Below are positions 1 to 7,417 of a stretch of DNA of 47,216 nucleotides, piece after piece (position 1 is the first letter of the stretch; each line of letters opens with the position of its first letter). The DNA comes from Armatimonadota bacterium. Its GTDB lineage: Bacteria > Armatimonadota > Zipacnadia > JAUWAU01. The notes beneath the pieces are model-generated. The model searched no databases. It was not told where the DNA came from and worked only from the letters and a program-made list of their open reading frames with translations. Made by a program: the position numbers and the translations under genes. The stretch is from assembly GCA_030601885.1 (NCBI GenBank), contig JAUWAU010000044.1, forward strand, positions 1 through 47,216. Direction: 5' to 3'.

Positions 1-155
1 GCGTCGCCACACTGAATCGCTTGTGGATGTCCATCGGGAAAACTGCTACACTATCGTCCATGGCTGCCTCCTGTTGCTGCACTGGTGGATCCGCTCCCAC
101 ATTGTAGCAGATCCGGAGGCAGCCTTTCATGTCATTACAACTCGGCCTGCGGCCG

Positions 156-447
156 AAATCTTCGAGGCAGCTCTTCATGGCGCGTTGCGCCACCCGGAAA
201 CGATGAAGATGTCTGGGCTGGCGCACAGCCTGTGGGAGCGCTGAGACGGGGCTGTGGCGAGCCACAGGTACTCGCCTACAGAAAGGCACACGACCAAATC
301 TTCGAAGCAGCTCTTCATGGCCCACTGGGCCACCCGGAAACGATGAAGATTGCTGTGCTGGCCCATCCGTCAGGGATCGACAGAGGGACGGCAGCGAGCC
401 ACAGGTACTCGCCTACAGAAAGGCACACGACCAAATCTTCGAAGCAG
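156..447. repeat. Tandem ~140-bp direct repeats carrying conserved hairpins
   Basis: Bases 1-606 hold no convincing gene. The sequence starting at 156 recurs at 296 and partly at 433 (spacings 140 and 137). The first two copies contain the same folded unit, at 173-208 and 313-348: an outer stem CTTCAT/ATGAAG, an inner stem GGCGC/GCGCC in copy 1 and GGCCC/GGGCC in copy 2, then a shared ACCCGGAAACG linker. The inner stem differs by a G-C to C-G swap on both arms, so pairing is kept. A second hairpin (GCGAG/CTCGC, near 257-275 and 395-413) is present before copies 2 and 3. Small ORFs across this region change with the repeats and look like shadows. Function is unknown; a structured RNA or a recombinogenic repeat are both possible. 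Confidence 0.7.
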
Positions 448-606
448 AGGATGCAGAGGATAGGAAGGGCGCGCACTCGCCCTCCTTGTGCCGGTTTTAG
501 CGGCTAGATTCATACACTCCGGTGTCGCATAGTAATGGGCCAGTGGAACGCACCTTCGCCTGCATCATGATCGTGCTCAATGGATTTTGAAACCGCTTCT
601 AGCGGG

Positions 607-2190
607 CTACTCTTGCGACAGCGCCCCTTCCGGAACCTCGGGCGAGATGTCCGCAACGTTGCGGATCTGGTCAACATCGCTCCTCTGGAGGCGAATCTCC
701 CTCGTTGCCTCACCTTGTAGCCGAAGCAGCGTATCGACAGGCGATGTGGGCGAACAGCCTCGGATCACTGCCCCTCGAGCCTGAACCATGCGAATCATCG
801 CCGCCGCGCCGGGCGAGAACTGGGCGTCCAGTCCATCGATCTCCACATCCTCCGCATCGTCGAACATCATGGCATGGCGCAGGTCGGGCTGGTCCGTGCC
901 GAGCTGCAGGTTGACGAATCGCAGGCCCTTGACGTGACGGCAGTAGAATCCGTAGGCCGGCAATGTGCCGAACATGGTACTCTCCGGGTAGCTGGCTTCC
1001 TTCTCCTCGATCTGCCTCTCCGTGTCCGTCTTTGTGCCTCCGCCCTCGAAGCCGAGTCGCACGTTCTCGAGCGTGACCTGCTCGATGGGATGCCCTGGCA
1101 GGCCCGTGATCGAGCAGCCGATGGATGAGGTGCCTCTGGCGGTGATGTTCCGGAGAAGCACGTTGCGGAACGTTCCCACGCCGGGCTTTTCGTCGCGCCC
1201 GTAAAGCCGGGCGCGGTTCCCGAGGCGCAGGAAGATCGGCACCGACACGCCCTCGATGTCCACCTCCGAGACGGTCACGTTCTCGAGCCTGCCGCCATCG
1301 ACGATCTCCAGGGCAATGCCGGCCAGGCCGCGCTGCCGGCCGTAGATGCTCTTGGAGTGCTTCGGTGAGAACACGGTGCAATTGCGGATGGTGATGTCCA
1401 CGAATCCGCCGCCGGACTCGGTGCCCATCTTCAGGGCGTTGCAGTGGCTGCTGATGGTGCAGTCCGAGATCGTGACGTTCTGGCAGGGCTGCTCCGACAG
1501 GCTCTTGAGCACGATGGCGTCGTCGTCGGAATCGACCCGGCAGCCGGTGATCGTGACGTTCCGGCAACTGTCGATGTTCATCCCGTCGTTGTTGAAGGCG
1601 ACGTGGTTGAACACGTCCACGTTGCGGATCGTGAGGTCCTCACAGAGGCGGTAGTGCTGCATCCAGCAGCCGGCGTCTTGCAGCCGCACGTCCTCCACGA
1701 GCACCCCGCGGCAATTCTCGAAGTAGATGTTCTTGGTTCGCTTCTTCGTTTTGTCGCGGAACGCGTCGCCGCTGCCGTCGATGGCCCCCTTGCCTCGGAT
1801 TGCGATGTCGTGCAGATCCTCGCCGTGGATCAAGTTGCGAAATACGGGGTCGCCTTCAACCTCGCGCCCCTCGGCATCGGTCGGCGGTCCGTAGTAGTCC
1901 GCGTGATTGCGACTGCCGAGCAGCGTGGCGCCCTCGTCGAGCGAGAGCGTCACCTGGCTTCTCATGCGCAGCGCGCCCGAGAGAAACGTACCGGGCGGAA
2001 AGCGAACGGTGCCCCCGTCGTTGTCGGCGGCGGCATCGATGGCCTTCTGGATCGCAGCGGTGCACAGCGTTTTGCCGTCGGGCTTCGCGCCGTATTCGAG
2101 GATATTGTGCACGCCTTCACCTCCGGTCATGGGAACGGCCGTCAGCAAACACAGCAAGCCGGCAGGATGTACGCTTCTAAGCAGGTGCAT
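607..2190 (-). CDS. Secreted GH28 polygalacturonase-like protein
   Basis: This 527-residue protein belongs to the right-handed parallel beta-helix glycoside hydrolases (GH28, pectin/rhamnogalacturonan-active). Residues 1-23 form a short signal peptide, so it is exported. It opens with the usual 'ILEYGAKPDGKT...AIQKAID' pectate-lyase-like start. The GH28 catalytic region is visible as NNDGMNID (for NTDG), then SDDDAIVLKS with the paired catalytic aspartates, then a diverged third motif, SHCNALKMGTES, where fungal enzymes have GHG. Many regularly spaced 'NVTISDC'-type turns mark beta-helix coils. A purine-rich GGAAAGGGA lies 6-7 bases before the ATG. It lies downstream of, and in the same direction as, the UroD-like operon but is separated by a palindromic 190-bp gap. 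The substrate cannot be read from sequence; a pectin or rhamnogalacturonan fragment is likely. Confidence 0.88.
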   Translation of the reverse strand: MHLLRSVHPAGLLCLLTAVPMTGGEGVHNILEYGAKPDGKTLCTAAIQKAIDAAADNDGGTVRFPPGTFLSGALRMRSQVTLSLDEGATLLGSRNHADYYGPPTDAEGREVEGDPVFRNLIHGEDLHDIAIRGKGAIDGSGDAFRDKTKKRTKNIYFENCRGVLVEDVRLQDAGCWMQHYRLCEDLTIRNVDVFNHVAFNNDGMNIDSCRNVTITGCRVDSDDDAIVLKSLSEQPCQNVTISDCTISSHCNALKMGTESGGGFVDITIRNCTVFSPKHSKSIYGRQRGLAGIALEIVDGGRLENVTVSEVDIEGVSVPIFLRLGNRARLYGRDEKPGVGTFRNVLLRNITARGTSSIGCSITGLPGHPIEQVTLENVRLGFEGGGTKTDTERQIEEKEASYPESTMFGTLPAYGFYCRHVKGLRFVNLQLGTDQPDLRHAMMFDDAEDVEIDGLDAQFSPGAAAMIRMVQARGAVIRGCSPTSPVDTLLRLQGEATREIRLQRSDVDQIRNVADISPEVPEGALSQE

Positions 2191-2243
2191 GGCGATGTCC
2201 CTTTCCGTCTTGGTGCCCAGTTGCCCCGGTCCGCGCCGGCAGT

Positions 2244-2317
2244 GTCGGGCTGGAAAGTCCCTGACCTCGATCCTACGGATCGAGTCCGGACGCCGACCGC
2301 CGGGTCAGGCGCCCGAC
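2244..2317. repeat. Nested palindrome in the GH28 leader
   Basis: Three nested inverted repeats lie between the UroD-like gene and the GH28 start: GTCGGGC 2244-2250 with GCCCGAC 2311-2317, CCCTGACC 2259-2266 with GGGTCAGG 2302-2309, and an inner perfect hairpin CTCGATCC 2266-2273 with GGATCGAG 2277-2284. Parts of the flanks (CGCGTAGGTCGG, TTTCCAGCCCGAC) resemble the interior of the MITE at 42659-42842, so this is probably a dispersed repeat. It would be transcribed in any UroD-GH28 read-through message and could act as a processing or attenuation hairpin. Confidence 0.6.
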
Positions 2318-2380
2318 CTACGCGTAGGAGGGCCATTCTTGGCCCGATGCGTTTGGCACGCGAGCCTGTGCCGCCAGGCA

Positions 2381-3403
2381 CTAGGGGAGAACGTCGCGGT
2401 CGCCCATCTTGATGGGCGGCGCGATGTCTTCCACGGGTCGATTGGCTCCCGGGTAGCCGTGGTCCTGCCTGACCTGGAGCATGGTGTCGTAGTTTTCGAT
2501 GGGCACGCCCTGGAAGATGCAGTTGCTGCTGGAGAAGATGTAGCCGCCGCTATCCACGCCGCCGTGCTCGAGCGCGTACAGCGCGCTGTCGCGAATCTGC
2601 TCCGGCGTCCCGGACTGGAGGGCGGCACATTCGACGTTACCGATGAGACACGCGCGGCTCCCAACCCGGCGCCTGACTTCGGCGATGTCCACCCCCGCCT
2701 GCGGATCGATAGAGTGGAGCGCATCGATGCCCGTGCTCAGAAGCTGATCGAGGATTGGCATGATGTCGCCGTCGGTGTGCTTGACGCAATACACACGGCG
2801 GCCGGCGGCCTCGCCCGCCTGGTGCAGCCCGGCGACGACGTCCCGCAGATACGGCGTCACGAACTCCGCGAACATCGGCGGCGACAGGAACGGGCCGGTA
2901 TTGAAGCAGTAGTCGGCGCACATGAATACGATCTCAGCTCCGGCCTCGATGAGCTGCGTCGCGACGGCGATGCTCTGAGCTACGCGCCTCTCGGCATTCT
3001 CCTTGGCTTCATCAGGCCGCTCGAAGAGCATGGCGGCGTGCTCGGCCATATCCTCGCCGTTCGGAATGGCGTAGGTCCCGTCGCAGAAGGCCGACAGGGC
3101 ATACGTGTCCCCGGCGATCTCGCGGATGTACTCATGAGTCTCGCACTGCTCGTCCGGCGCCAGCCAGTTAGGCCCAGTGATGACGCTCCAATCGTACGTC
3201 CGCGCCACGCGGACCCACAGCGCGGCGTTTCGCTTCAGCATCTCGGCGCGTTTCGGGCCGCGAACGCCCTTGATGTCCTCTCCCCGCAGCCCCCGCTGTC
3301 CGAATACCTCCTCGGTGAGCTGAAACACCAGCTCCAGATGCGGCACCAGCCCGTCAGGACGTCCGCCTTCAAGGGCTATTATGGCCTTTTCTCGTGGCGT
3401 CAC
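2381..3403 (-). CDS. Uroporphyrinogen decarboxylase-like (UroD/MtaA superfamily) protein
   Basis: This 340-residue TIM-barrel protein belongs to the UroD-like superfamily, which includes heme uroporphyrinogen decarboxylase and the cobalamin methyltransferases MtaA and CmuA. The GTG start at 3403 is chosen because it begins the usual 'TPREKAIIALEGGRPD' N-terminus and has AGAGGA nine bases upstream; the frame is open 18 codons further. The family hallmarks 'GAEIVFMCADYCFNTGPFLSP', 'HTDGDIMPILDQL' and 'GNVECAALQSGTPEQI' are present. It lacks a clear HemE N-terminal substrate-binding signature, so heme synthesis is unlikely. Clade members are very common beside carbohydrate and methyl-transfer genes, where their roles are mostly unproven. 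It follows the THEP1 gene by 56 bases and is probably the last gene of that operon. Confidence 0.85.
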   Translation of the reverse strand: MTPREKAIIALEGGRPDGLVPHLELVFQLTEEVFGQRGLRGEDIKGVRGPKRAEMLKRNAALWVRVARTYDWSVITGPNWLAPDEQCETHEYIREIAGDTYALSAFCDGTYAIPNGEDMAEHAAMLFERPDEAKENAERRVAQSIAVATQLIEAGAEIVFMCADYCFNTGPFLSPPMFAEFVTPYLRDVVAGLHQAGEAAGRRVYCVKHTDGDIMPILDQLLSTGIDALHSIDPQAGVDIAEVRRRVGSRACLIGNVECAALQSGTPEQIRDSALYALEHGGVDSGGYIFSSSNCIFQGVPIENYDTMLQVRQDHGYPGANRPVEDIAPPIKMGDRDVLP

Positions 3404-3459
3404 ACAGCATCGTCCTCTGGCCGCGCCGCATCGATGCGACCGAAAGCCGGCCCTCATGT

Positions 3460-3987
3460 CTAACGCGCGAGGAGCTCCCGCACCTTCGCGACGACGATGT
3501 CCGGAAGGGCATCGCGGTTGTCGTTCGTCACCTCGACCAGCTCAACGTCCTCGCGGCTGCGGATTTGGTTGATGAAGGGGTCTCGTCGTGCCTGGAGCGT
3601 ACCCAGCAAGGGCTTCGCTGAGTCGAGGCATCGTACTATAGCCTCGCAGAACTCGGGGCAGAAGATCTCCATCCGACCTATCTCATCCGCGACGATCAGT
3701 TCGCTCCCGGCGAGCGCCTCGTTAAGCGCCGGAACGCCGATGGCCAGCATGTCCGGCACGTTCACGCCGTAGCGGGACACGCGGTGGGGGCTGTCGCAAT
3801 CCACATGAGCGAGGATGCCGCTGCGGCCGTCGAGGCTGTTAAGGCTGAAGCCCACGCGACCCTTCGGCCCGCGTATCTCCTGGGTGTAGAAGCCCCCAGA
3901 CCGCAGGCCCAACGCGGCGAGGGCCTTGCGGATGATGGTCGTCTTGCCGATGCCGGGACGACCGGTGAGCAGGACGTTCGTCTTCAC
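3460..3987 (-). CDS. THEP1-type nucleoside-triphosphatase
   Basis: This is a small (175 aa) P-loop NTPase of the NTPase_1/THEP1 family, whose members hydrolyse NTPs in vitro and have a debated role in RNA or nucleotide metabolism. The Walker A motif GRPGIGKTT is at residues 9-17 and a Walker B with following acidic residue, LIVADEIGRMEI, is near 97-108. The family signature FYTQEIR follows the P-loop region. It starts at GTG, overlapping the stop of the upstream sigma-54-like gene as GTGA, which suggests translational coupling. Length matches the family. Coupling of THEP1 to a sigma-54-like protein is unusual and no known partnership explains it. Confidence 0.85.
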   Translation of the reverse strand: MKTNVLLTGRPGIGKTTIIRKALAALGLRSGGFYTQEIRGPKGRVGFSLNSLDGRSGILAHVDCDSPHRVSRYGVNVPDMLAIGVPALNEALAGSELIVADEIGRMEIFCPEFCEAIVRCLDSAKPLLGTLQARRDPFINQIRSREDVELVEVTNDNRDALPDIVVAKVRELLAR

Positions 3988-5276
3988 GCCTCAGGCTCCC
4001 GGGGTGCGCTGGCTTTCAGGCGGTGGTAGTTCACCGTGCGGCGGCTGACATCACAGGCGTACTGCGTATGCAGCAGCTCCTGCACCTCTTTGTCGCTGAG
4101 CGACCGATCGTCCCTGATAATGCGGTGCACGACGTCTCCGGTGCTCTGGCACAGGAACTGCAGGGCGAATGTGCCATGCGGGGCGGCCACGTACTTGTCG
4201 CGTATGGCGCGGCTGACGGCGGACTGGTGCTCCCTGAGCTGCCGCGCCACCTCGGCCTGCGAGATGGGCTTCAACAGCAGCGACTCGCCCGTACGGAAGA
4301 ACGCCGTCTGGTATGTGCAGAGAAACGCCGCCAACCGGGAGACGAGCGAACGGCGTTGGTTGATCCAACGCAGCTCATCGAGCATCCGCCGCACATCCGC
4401 GTCCGTTTCCCCCTCCTCAAGGGCGGTCGGGTCAATCCTGTAATGCAGCGCATATCCGGCCGTCTCATCGAACTCGATCTGGATGTCATCTCCCGCATGG
4501 GCGAGCTTCAGGGTGGCGATGACCTGCGTTTCGCGCTCGGTGCCGGTACGTGCCGTGGGGCCGGGCGCGGCGGCGGGAGGCGGGGGGCCGACAGCGGCAT
4601 CCGCTATCTGTACGCCGTCCACGAGCTGCAGTATCCGTGCCACGTCGGCCGGCTCGGCGCCGTACTTCGTGGCGAGCTCTTCAGAGTTGGCGTCGCCGTG
4701 GATGAAGTCGGCGATGAAGTCCGTCTGCGCGACCCCATAGCGTTCGACGAACTCCTGCGCGACGGATGCCGCCTCGGAGACGTCGATCTCCGACGGCCCG
4801 GGTGTGTACTCCGCAGCGTCGGGCCGCGCACCGTCGGAGACGCGGGGGCGGGCAGTGCTCGCCCACTCCGAAGACATGCTGCGAAGGTAACGGACAAACC
4901 TCGCGAGGGTCGCCGGCGGCGCACCGTACTTGTGGGCCAGTGCCGGGAGCGCGGTGAGCGCGTGGGGGCGCAGGAAGTCGGTGCGCCAATCACCTCGGGC
5001 GTCTATGTCGTACTCACGGAGGAACTCGACGAACTGCTTCTGCATGTACTCCTCGTATACGGCCCGGGGGATGCGCCCTCGCAGGCCACGTCGGGCGATG
5101 ACCCCTTTTCGAAGCAGTCGCTTGAACACATCGCTGCTTTCCAGCTCACGTATGCGCTGACGCAGCTCGGTCTCCGGCTTCAGGAGCACGTCGATCAGAG
5201 GCGCCGGGGGGCGTCGTGCCCGGATGGCCGGGCGTACGGCGGGTGCAATGCGCACTGTGGGTGTGGGGCGAGGCAT
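3984..5276 (-). CDS. Divergent sigma-54 (RpoN-like) factor lacking most of region I
   Basis: This 430-residue protein shows the C-terminal architecture of RNA polymerase sigma-54. The core-to-DNA-binding segment has 'ELRWINQRRSLVSRLAAFL', then a helix-turn-helix region from about residue 334 with LKPISQAEVARQL, SAVSRAIRDKYV and APHGTFALQF, matching the RpoN pattern 'L..L.EVA..L..H.STVSR....KY...P.G.F.L..F'. The RpoN box appears as SRRTVNYHR (411-419) in place of ARRTVAKYR. The N-terminus is unlike a normal sigma-54: the Gln-rich region I reduces to a short 'ETELRQRIRELESS' helix after a Pro/Arg-rich stretch. The ATG at 5276 is used because it lies four bases after the SBP stop; the frame is open further upstream only as an overlap. 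Region I normally receives AAA+ activator input, so this protein may work differently or be a regulator rather than a true sigma factor (inference). Confidence 0.75.
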   Translation of the reverse strand: MPRPTPTVRIAPAVRPAIRARRPPAPLIDVLLKPETELRQRIRELESSDVFKRLLRKGVIARRGLRGRIPRAVYEEYMQKQFVEFLREYDIDARGDWRTDFLRPHALTALPALAHKYGAPPATLARFVRYLRSMSSEWASTARPRVSDGARPDAAEYTPGPSEIDVSEAASVAQEFVERYGVAQTDFIADFIHGDANSEELATKYGAEPADVARILQLVDGVQIADAAVGPPPPAAAPGPTARTGTERETQVIATLKLAHAGDDIQIEFDETAGYALHYRIDPTALEEGETDADVRRMLDELRWINQRRSLVSRLAAFLCTYQTAFFRTGESLLLKPISQAEVARQLREHQSAVSRAIRDKYVAAPHGTFALQFLCQSTGDVVHRIIRDDRSLSDKEVQELLHTQYACDVSRRTVNYHRLKASAPREPEA

Positions 5277-5280
5277 GGGG

Positions 5281-6663
5281 TCAGGGCTCCCCTGCCGTGC
5301 TCTCAGGCGTCTCCTCTTCGGGCTCGGGCGTCGGCTGCTGCAGAAGCACCACGCTCGGGATGTCCGGTGGCAGCAGGTCCACCAGCGCTGCCTCGGGCGA
5401 CTTGCGGCCCATGAGCGTCGCCACGAGAACGTTGGCCAGATATGGCCACGCCTCCGGCCAAAGCTGTGCCGGTAGTGCTCTGGCATACTGCAGGCTCGCC
5501 AGGAACACAGCCAGCGCCGGGTCGCGTCCCCCGGACGCTTTCGCCGGCAGCAGGCCAACGCGGCACATCTGTGCGGCGAAGCGACCCTGAGTGGCGTGGC
5601 GCAGGAACTGCAGCGCAAGGCCCGGCTGAGGCGAACGTGCAGATACTGCCAGACAGTCAACCGACAGCCGCGTTGCCTGCGTGCGCCACTTCGGAAGCGG
5701 CGCGACAGCATAGTCCAGCTTCGGCTTCCGCATTGCCAGGTGGCGCGCGAGCGCCGGCTCTGCGATCAGCATGCCAAGCTGACCGGCCAGGAACTTCTTA
5801 TCCAGCGCGTCTTGCGTCCACAGGCACGCCTGTGGTTGTGTGGCGTGGGCAACGTGTACGAGATCGGTGCACAGCTTCACTGCCTCAAGCAGCTCCCGGC
5901 CCACGACGAGTCTACCCTCGTCATCCACCAGCTCCCCGCCGGCCGCCCAGAGCATCATCAGCAGCAGCTCGGCGCTGTCGGGCGATGGCGCCGCCGGCAG
6001 GCCGAAGCCCCACACGCCCGGCTCCGTTGCGAGTTTCTGGGCCACTCCCGGCAGCTCGTCCCAGGTGCGTGGTGGCTTCAGATGCAGCTTGCGCAGCAGC
6101 GCGGGCCGGTAGTAAAGGCACTTCGTGCGGGCACAGAACGGCAGGCCGCGCAGCGAGCCATCCACGCTGCAGGCGGCCAAGGCAGCCTCCGGATAGCCTT
6201 TGCGAACCGTCGTGCCAAGCGCGGCGTCGAGGCTCAGCAGTTCGTCGGCCACCTCGGGCAGCCAGGCGTCGCGGAGCAGCACGATGTCGGCCGGGCCCCT
6301 CTGCGCCGTGAGTTCGTAAAAGATGACCTTCTGCGTGTCCTCCCCCCAGGTGCCCTTGGCCTGCACCACTTGCGCCTCAGGCACCTTCCGCTCGAACTCC
6401 CGCGCGATGTCATCGTACAGCTCCGTCTCCCCCGGGAGTCCGGTAGTCCAGAGAGCGACGCGCAGAGATCTGGCCCCAGGGAGGACCGGCATGACCGGCC
6501 CATAGGCTCCTCCCCGAAGGCCGCCCCGGTCTCTTGCGCCGGTACGCTGAGCGAGAAGGCCGTTAGTGTCGCGGGCGCCGCACTCGTGCGACACGAAGGC
6601 GGCAATGCCCAGCAGTGCGGCGAACGCGGAGAGCCACGACAAACGGCTGCAGTGACGTATCAT
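5281..6663 (-). CDS. Extracellular solute-binding protein, family 1 (orphan)
   Basis: This 460-residue exported protein has a signal/anchor helix at residues 8-25 and an ABC-type sugar-binding fold. After a linker, 'SLRVALWTTGLPGETELYDDIAREFERKVPEAQVV' begins lobe 1. Later come the 'ADIVLLRDAWLPEVADELLSLD', 'GLPFCARTKCLYYRPALLRK' and 'PPRTWDELPGVAQKL' blocks typical of SBP_bac_1 proteins. The C-terminal 15 residues are Glu/Pro/Thr-rich and not part of the fold. No permease or ATPase gene is adjacent. It is the first gene of an apparent operon with the sigma-54-like, THEP1 and UroD-like genes (4-base gap to the next start). The ligand is unknown; it may serve a distant transporter or act in sensing. 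Confidence 0.85.
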   Translation of the reverse strand: MIRHCSRLSWLSAFAALLGIAAFVSHECGARDTNGLLAQRTGARDRGGLRGGAYGPVMPVLPGARSLRVALWTTGLPGETELYDDIAREFERKVPEAQVVQAKGTWGEDTQKVIFYELTAQRGPADIVLLRDAWLPEVADELLSLDAALGTTVRKGYPEAALAACSVDGSLRGLPFCARTKCLYYRPALLRKLHLKPPRTWDELPGVAQKLATEPGVWGFGLPAAPSPDSAELLLMMLWAAGGELVDDEGRLVVGRELLEAVKLCTDLVHVAHATQPQACLWTQDALDKKFLAGQLGMLIAEPALARHLAMRKPKLDYAVAPLPKWRTQATRLSVDCLAVSARSPQPGLALQFLRHATQGRFAAQMCRVGLLPAKASGGRDPALAVFLASLQYARALPAQLWPEAWPYLANVLVATLMGRKSPEAALVDLLPPDIPSVVLLQQPTPEPEEETPESTAGEP

Positions 6664-6777
6664 AGCGTGCTTAGTGTACCAATAAGGGCAGTGAGTAAAC
6701 CTCTCGGCCTCGCCTGGTCGGCGCCGGCCGATACAGCGGCGGAGTCGGTCGGGAGGGCTCTCGGTGTGTGCTGCTGG

Positions 6778-7116
6778 CTAGCAGGTCAGGTGCAGCGCCG
6801 CGGCGGCGGGCGCCTTGCTGCAGCGGCGGTTGTATTCTTCACATGCCTCAGCCGTGCGCGCCACCACGAGCTCGATGCCCTCCGCCTTGAGCCGTTCGGC
6901 AACCTCGTCGCTAACGCGCATCATGCCGGCGCTCCCCGTCCCAACCATCAACACCTCAGGCGCCGCCGCGAATACGTCTTTGAGATCGTCCTCCTGCAAA
7001 CGGTGGCCCTCCAGGCGCCACCAGTCGGCCTTGATCCCCTCCGGCAGGATGATCACGTCGCTCCGGTACTCCCGGCCATCGATCACGATGCAGCCGAACT
7101 GATACGAGTCGATCAT
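6778..7116 (-). CDS. Mth938-domain (DUF498) protein
   Basis: This is a small single-domain protein of 112 residues with the Mth938/NDUFAF3-like fold. Its signatures are 'DSYQFGCIVIDGREYRSDVIILPEGIKADWW' at the N-terminus, 'PEVLMVGTGSAGMMRVS' in the middle and 'GIELVVARTAEACEEYN' near the end. The start at 7116 fits the family N-terminus and has GGGAGCG upstream; the open frame extends 17 codons further. Biochemical function in bacteria is not established; the human homologue NDUFAF3 assists complex I assembly. It stands alone between the solute-binding protein and a degraded region. Confidence 0.85.
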   Translation of the reverse strand: MIDSYQFGCIVIDGREYRSDVIILPEGIKADWWRLEGHRLQEDDLKDVFAAAPEVLMVGTGSAGMMRVSDEVAERLKAEGIELVVARTAEACEEYNRRCSKAPAAAALHLTC

Positions 7117-7194
7117 CGCTGGCGCTCCCGTCTCAGGGCCAGCGTACCCCTTGTCCGGTGTCCGCATGCCTCATACATTCGGATCAACAGGCGC

Positions 7195-7398
7195 TTATCC
7201 ACTCAGCAGGGCGATGCCCCTCTCGGCGTCCGCCGAAGACACGTCAATCCAGTTCCGTGCCGGATATTCGCCCCGTCGGTGCTCCGGCGCGCCGGCACGG
7301 AGCTCGTCATGAAAGCGCGAACGCCAAGGCAGCGGGACTGTCGTCCGGCAGCGCCTTGGCGTCAATACGGCTGTTTCGGGAGCGTTCGGGAGCCTCAC
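7195..7398 (-). pseudogene. Possible glycoside-hydrolase C-terminal fragment
   Basis: This 67-codon frame lies in the 300-base gap between the Mth938 gene and the acidic secreted protein. Its C-terminal half, ending 'ARNWIDVSSADAERGIALLS', resembles the loop-strand segment near the end of alpha-mannosidase-type (GH38) enzymes, where 'RWVDVS...GVALL' is usual, then stops abruptly. No signal peptide or catalytic part is nearby. An inverted repeat (7321-7330 with 7353-7362) sits within it. It is read as a decayed remnant; a chance open frame is also possible. Confidence 0.3.
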
Positions 7399-7417
7399 GC
7401 GGGACGGTCAGTTCCGA

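Noticed and set aside
156..447. CRISPR array
   Set aside because: The units are 140 bp with partial identity throughout, without short constant repeats and unique spacers; no cas genes are present.
85..507. 140-codon frame across the 140-bp repeats
   Set aside because: The reading frame follows the direct repeats, but copy spacings of 140 and 137 are not handled like a protein repeat, and the conserved features are base-paired stems.
1907..3463. 518-codon plus-strand frame opposite the GH28 and UroD-like genes
   Set aside because: It lies antisense to two genes with clear family motifs. Long antisense frames are expected at this GC content, and the translation shows no domain.
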